From Actinidia chinensis (lineage: Eukaryota; Streptophyta; Magnoliopsida; Ericales; Actinidiaceae): 23,742 bases of DNA. A program made the position numbers and the translations under genes. The notes beneath the pieces are model-generated. The model was not told where the DNA came from and ran no database searches. It saw only the letters and a program-made list of their open reading frames with translations. The DNA lies in assembly GCA_009663005.1 (NCBI GenBank), contig VIGQ01002082.1:5001-28742 (forward strand). Direction: 5' to 3'. Shown piece by piece: positions 19,100-23,742 of the stretch (within the stretch, counting starts at the first letter, position 1; each line of letters starts with the position of its first letter).

Positions 19100-20133
19100 T
19101 AGGACTCGGATATAAGAAATGCAAAAGATACTTAATTTGCAAGTTTTAAAGTTTTAATTGTAATTTTAATTCCAAACGAATGACTTAATTTGTTTCTAAT
19201 TGATAGTTGAAGGACTGAGTACACCGAATTAATACTTTAAGACTGAAGAGACAAAATATGTATATCTTAGAGCATGTTTTTTATTTTTAAAACCTTTTAA
19301 AATGAAAGACGAAAATATGAAGAAGCCTTCAAATTCATTCGGTTCTGTTTATTTTTGTTAAAAGCTGATTTTAAAGAAGTTTTTTATGAGGATTTTTAAC
19401 AAGTGGAATACAGTTTTTTATATGAATTTCAAAACCAAGTGACCGTTGGGAAAGCTCGTTTACGAGCTGTACAGCTGTGATGTGATTCGCTGCAATCCGT
19501 CCATAACTTAAACTCAAAACAGAAAATAATTAAATGGGTAAATTCTACTATTGATCCCTATAAATTGGACCAAGTTTCCCTTTATCCCTATAGTTCCCAG
19601 TTAAACAATTATAACCCTTTTACATTTTACTATTGATCCCGTATTTTTAACCAAGTTTTACTCTATCCCTATAGTTTTTCCAGTAGTAAACATTAATAAC
19701 CTGCTCTTTCAATCTAGTTTCATATACTCTCCTCCGTGGCTCATTAACACTTTGGATAAATTCAGCACACAAAACTTACCATGGTCCTTTTTAAAGGATT
19801 AAATAAAACTTTAGTCACAATTATAAGGATCAATGTGGGTAAAAATATCCTCTAAAAATATTAACTAAGATTCATGTACTTTATGTCCGCAAAAATATTA
19901 ATGAAATATTTAACGTAGAACTATATTAGAAAAGTGTAATTATTTAAAATTAAAACTGTAAGGATCAAATAAAATTTTAGTTAACTAAAGGACCAATAGT
20001 AAAATAACGCTGACCATAAAAGACCTGTAACCGTCGTCGTTGTTCAGAAAAAAGATAAAGAAACACGCGAAGAGAGAAGAGAGAGGAGAAGAATTCGAAG
20101 GACAGAGAAGCTGGAGGATGTTCGAATTCAGAC

Positions 20134-20139
20134 CACGTG
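20134..20139 (+). promoter_or_regulatory. G-box (CACGTG) in copy B leader
   Basis: CACGTG, followed by T, lies just before the first tandem unit. The corresponding sequence in copy A (about 2618-2630) reads CACGAAGTG, so the G-box is broken there. bZIP and bHLH factors bind this core in plants; the role here is inferred only. Confidence 0.35.
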
Positions 20140-20149
20140 TAACACTTGT

Positions 20150-21085
20150 CCCCTTCATCACTCTTATTGGGCTGATTGTTAACTGTGCTTCTTGTTTCTG
20201 GTGGGATTTTGTTCTCGTTTATTGAACTAATTAATCAATCTTCGAACGAATTTAAATATCCAACAAAAAATATGCAATCTTCTTGTGGGTTTTGTTGGCT
20301 TTCTTTCAATTTTTTTCTCCGATGGAAGAGAGCTTTGATTTCTTCGATTGTAGTTTATGTGATTCTGTCTTGTTTAGTGAACTAACGACATGAATGTTTT
20401 AGTATCAAACAAAAAATAGAAATCTTCTGGGTTAATTTGTTCCACTTGTCTTCTCCCTAATCACTCTTGAGTAGGGTTCGATTTGTTAATCTGTACATAT
20501 CATGTTTCTGTTATTTTTTCCGTTTATTGAAAATTATTACTTTCAATCTTCGAACGAATTTAAATACCCAACAAAAAAACTATGCAAACCTCCATTGTGG
20601 GTTTTGTTGGCTTCTTTGAAATTTTTTTTCCGATGGAAGAGAGCTTGATTTCTTGTAGTTGTTGTTTCTGTGATTCTTCTGGTTTAATGAACTAACGATG
20701 GATTTTTCTTATCAAACCCAAAAATATGAAATTATCCTTGGGTTGAATTTGATCGCTTTTTCCCCCCTTCATTCAACTCTTATAGGGTCCATTTGTAATC
20801 AGTGCATTCATGTTTCTGTGATTTTTTCTCGTTTATTAAACCTAATTACTTCAATCTTCAAACGAATTTTTTAAAATTACCAACAGAAGCATGCAATTCC
20901 TTCTTGTGGTTTTGTTGGGCTTTCTCTCAATTTTTTTTTTTCCCGATGGAAGAGAACTTTGCATTTTTCGATTGTTGTTTCTTGTCGCTTCTTTCTGGTT
21001 TAATGAACTACGAATGAATTTTTGTTATCAAACAAAAAATATGAAAATTTCTGTTCTCTGGGTTTAATTTAATTGTCGATTCTTT
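20150..21085 (+). repeat. Tandem array B of about 305-320 bp leader-intron units
   Basis: Three full units start near 20150, 20455 and 20762, and a fourth degenerate one near 21085. The internal order is the same as in array A (CCCCTTCAT, GGGTTCGATTTG, CGAACGAATTTAAA, ATGCAATCTTCTTGTGGG, CCGATGGAAGAGAGC, AACAAAAAATATGAA). Unit number differs from array A by one, so expansion or loss happened after the larger duplication. Confidence 0.8.
20477..20485 (+). promoter_or_regulatory. Exact IME-type motif TTCGATTTG
   Basis: Matches TTNGATYTG exactly and lies in the putative leader intron, near its 5' end, as expected for intron-mediated-enhancement signals. Related versions sit at the same place in other units of both arrays. 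Confidence 0.45.
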
Positions 21086-21340
21086 TCCTGATCTGGAAAG
21101 CACTTCATTTTTGTTTTGTTGTTTAATGAACAATATGCATTATGTCTTCTTGTTAGTGATCAAAACGAGGGCAATATTTTCGGTTGGTTTTGTTCTTTAA
21201 GTGGTTAGTGAACAATCTTATGATTTCTGGAGTATTGTTTCTTTTTGGTATCAATTTCCTATGTTAAAAGATAAGTTTTTGCTTTCTTTAAATTGGTTCA
21301 ACGTGCCCCCTCAATATACTTTCTTGTTTAGTGAAAACCA

Positions 21341-23742
21341 ACTTCTACCGCCCCGTCACTCCCTACCACCACCACACATATCCCCACCGTCGCCTCCACA
21401 ACCTCATCACCCGCAACCCACCGTCACTATCGACTCCACAGCCACCACCGCCATCTCCTCCACCACCTCCACCGCTTCCGCCTCCACCACCACCACTGCA
21501 GCCTCTACCACCACCACCACCACCACCATCGCCGCCGCCGCCACCTCCACTACCTCCAACACCACCGCCGCCGCCGCCAACACCACCTCCAACACCTCCA
21601 CCGCTGCCAACACCACCACCTCCACCAACACCGCGTCCACATCCACCAACACCACCATACCTCACCACATTTCACACACCTCCACCAACCCGCCCTCTAC
21701 CACCACACCGAAGTGCACCACCACATTGCTTCACCTTAACATTCCACCACCACCTCCACCACCTCCTCCACCGCCACCACCTCTTCCATCAACTCTTACC
21801 TCCACCTCCTGCACCGCCACCGCCACCACCACCACCACAACCATCTCCTCAACCACCGCCACCACAACCGTAACCACCTTCCACAGACGTCCACAACTAA
21901 CACCGCCAGCACTGCCACCGCACTATCGACTCCACCGCCATCACGGACTCCTCCACCTTTCACCACTTGCCTCCGGCCTCTACAACCGCCCTCCACCACC
22001 AATTCCACAGCCATTACTGTCTACACACCACACACCACTACAACCGCTCCCCACCACTTGAACCCCCATCACGACCAACCGGGGGATCTCCTCCACAGCC
22101 ACCACAGACTCCTTCCACCCCACAACATTCAACCCACTCCACCATTGCCTCCCCCCCCCCAACCCCCACCACCCACCGCCATCTCTTCCACCTAAACCAC
22201 TGCCACTGCCCCACACCGTACCCTCCACCACATCCACTACCGCCTCCGCCTCCACCCCCATCACATCTTTCATTGACTCTACCACCACATCCACCTCCTC
22301 CACCGCCACCGCCATCACCTCCTCCTCCACCGCCATCGCCACCACTTCCACCACCGCCACGACGGACTCCTCCACCACCTCCACCACAACCAACGCCACC
22401 AATGCCTCCATCACCACTGTCACCACCGCCTCCTCCACCACCGCCACCAACGCCTCCACCTCCTTCGCCACCGCCACCACCACTACCGCCACCAATGCCT
22501 CCACCTCCTTCACCACTGCAACCTTCACAACTTCCACCGCCACCACCGCCTCCTTCACCGCCACCACAATCACCACATCCACCATTGCATGCCCTCCACA
22601 CCAACACCAGCCCCAACACCACCGCCATATTCCTCCAACCACACCACTTCCCTGCACCACCCTTCAACCACCACCACCACCTCTACCTCACCACTCACTA
22701 CCCACTACCGCCCCCGCACCTCCACTACCCCACCACCGACCTCCACCACCACTCTTTCATTGACTCTTACACACATCCACCTCCTCCACCATCTCCACCC
22801 CTCCTCCACGCCACCACCACCACTACCCCCGCCCTCCTCCTCTATACCTCCTCCTCTACTGCCATAGCCACCACTTCCACCACCGCCACGACGGACTCCT
22901 CCACCACCTCCACCACAACCAACGCCACCAACGCCTCCATCACCACTGTCACCACTGTCACCACTGACTCCTCCACCACCGCCACCACCACTACTGCCAC
23001 CAACGCCTCCACCTCCTTCGCCACCGCCACTACCGCCACGGCCACCAATGCCTCCACCTCCTTCACCACCTCCACCACTGCAACCTTCACCACCTCCACC
23101 ACCAACACCATCTCTTCCTCCACCACCAACACCAACTCCTCCGCCTCCACCAACGCCGCCACTAGCACCATCTCCTCCACTACCACCTTCACCACCACCA
23201 ACGCCACCAATGCCTCCACCACCAACGTTACCACCACCACCACCGCTACCTCCACCACCTCCACTACTGCATCCAACTCCTCCACCACCACCACCACCTC
23301 TTCCATCGACTCTACCACCACTTCCACCTCCTCCACCGCCACCACTTCCACCAACATCTCCTCCACCACTGCGACCTCTACCACTGCCTCCACCATCACC
23401 TCCACATCCTCTACCTCCACCTCTGCCACCACCACCACCTCCAACAATGACGCCGCCGCCACCTTCACCACCACCACCACCTCCAACAATGCCATCACTA
23501 CATCCACCACCGATGCCACTACCACCTTCACCACCACCGCTACCTCCACCACCTCCACTACTGCATCCACCTCTACCAACACTACCAATGCCTCCACCAC
23601 AAATGCCACCACCACCTCCACCTCCACCAACGCTACCTCTACCACCTTCACTACGGCATCCACCACCACCACCACCACCACCACTCTACCACCCTCTTCA
23701 CCACTACCACTCCACCATCTCCTGCAACCACCGCAACTCTGC
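21341..23742 (+). repeat. CCA/CCT-rich trinucleotide satellite with higher-order structure
   Basis: From about 21341 to the window's end the plus strand is made of CCA, CCT, GCC and ACC-type triplets with very little G, after an AT-rich intron-like sequence. It is not a pure microsatellite. The anchor TCTT[TC]CATCGACTCT (with small changes) recurs at 21782, 22266, 22753 and 23299 (spacings 484, 487, 546), and about 200 bp from 22332 is nearly repeated at 22861. The minus strand is rich in GGT/GGTGG and can form two-tetrad G-quadruplexes. Every frame is widely open (Thr/Ser- or Pro-rich on plus, Gly- or Val-rich on minus) simply because stop codons cannot arise from these triplets. The array continues beyond the window. 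Confidence 0.9.
22332..23065 (+). repeat. Two adjacent higher-order copies inside the satellite (start 22332 and 22861)
   Basis: 22332 to about 22515 is repeated from 22861 to about 23065. Both hold GCCACGACGGACTCCTCCAC, then CCAACGCCACCAA, CCATCACCACTGTCACCAC, and later CCTCCTTCGCCACCGCCAC. The second copy has a small internal expansion (an extra CACTGTCAC). The start-to-start distance is 529 bp, not a multiple of three. Confidence 0.85.

Larger units (their letters stand above)
19100..21340 (+). repeat. Segmental duplication, copy B (upstream region plus leader-intron array)
   Basis: Direct-oriented counterpart of 1180-4190, with the same order of landmarks from the ATGAATGACTTAATT-like start to CTTGTTTAGTGAA. 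It is shorter, mainly because the tandem array has one unit fewer and small insertions present in copy A are absent. The upstream part includes text such as TTGATCCCTATAAATTGGAC that is repeated inside it (about 19553 and 19630), as in plant noncoding repeats. Downstream, intron homology is lost where the CCA satellite starts. Confidence 0.75.

Noticed and set aside
1180..21340. Copies A and B as the two LTRs of one giant retrotransposon
   Set aside because: No TG...CA ends, primer-binding site or polypurine tract was seen at the inner borders; the copies differ widely; and the interior has an unrelated, fragmentary mix of elements.
21331..21873. 180-codon Pro-rich ORF resembling an extensin
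   Set aside because: No SPPPP-Y pattern, no signal peptide; the Pro runs come from reading CCA/CCT triplets in one phase, and the phase is lost between repeat copies.
21201..22061. 286-codon Thr/Ser/Pro-rich ORF (mucin-like)
   Set aside because: It begins in intron-like AT-rich DNA and runs into the satellite. All frames of the satellite are open because its triplets cannot form stops, and the higher-order spacings are not multiples of three, so no frame is kept.
22842..23684. 280-codon Val-rich and neighbouring Gly-rich ORFs on the minus strand
   Set aside because: Same composition artefact read from the other strand (GTG/GGT triplets); no glycine-rich-protein features such as a signal peptide or RNA-binding domain.

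Overview
The window looks like nuclear DNA of a flowering plant, probably a eudicot. It is strongly AT-rich and crowded with decayed plant repeats: Ty3/gypsy protease and reverse-transcriptase remnants, a Mutator-type foldback element, and a fragment of plant-type 5.8S rDNA. I see no intact, confidently identifiable protein-coding gene. Small length differences in homopolymers and short runs between repeat copies suggest either old divergence or an assembly that was not fully polished, so reading frames should be judged with that in mind.

Layout. 1-1179 is AT-rich DNA with no gene seen. 1180-4190 (copy A) and 19100-21340 (copy B) are two direct copies, about 18 kb apart, of one block. The block has an AT-rich upstream part, a GA-rich stretch that resembles a 5' UTR, and a tandem array of roughly 305-330 bp units that reads like a plant 5'-leader intron. 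Copy A carries four full units and copy B three. The units contain a sequence like the plant intron-mediated-enhancement motif TTNGATYTG. Copy A continues into more intron-like DNA and then a GC-richer putative first coding exon (4713-4844) with a strong GTAAGT donor. Copy B is cut off in mid-intron at about 21340, where a CCA/CCT-rich satellite starts and runs to the end of the window.

5000-7233 holds retrotransposon debris in Ty3/gypsy order: possible gag/ORF1-like remains, a protease with an altered active site, and the N-terminal part of reverse transcriptase. Between protease and RT lie an unidentified 103-codon ORF and a 134-bp foldback with nested palindromes. Three exon-like segments (8024-8083, 8184-8250, 8630-8742) have compatible splice phases and one in-frame stop. 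They may belong to a damaged or low-quality-sequenced host gene that uses copy A as its promoter and leader. A roughly 150-bp repeat occurs at 7228 and 10529. The second copy lies just upstream of a 1.65-kb Mutator-like foldback element (10738-12390) whose two arms each carry a potential G-quadruplex.

12391-19099 is AT-rich intergenic DNA with a 48-bp tandem array, a pair of hairpins sharing one loop, a CpG-decayed 3' part of a 5.8S rRNA gene (17104-17211) followed directly by a small minisatellite, and a polypyrimidine tract.

The most notable structure is the 3' end. Copy B of a putative promoter/leader-intron block runs into a CCA-rich satellite of at least 2.4 kb with a higher-order repeat of about 490-550 bp. 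All long ORFs there are products of base composition.
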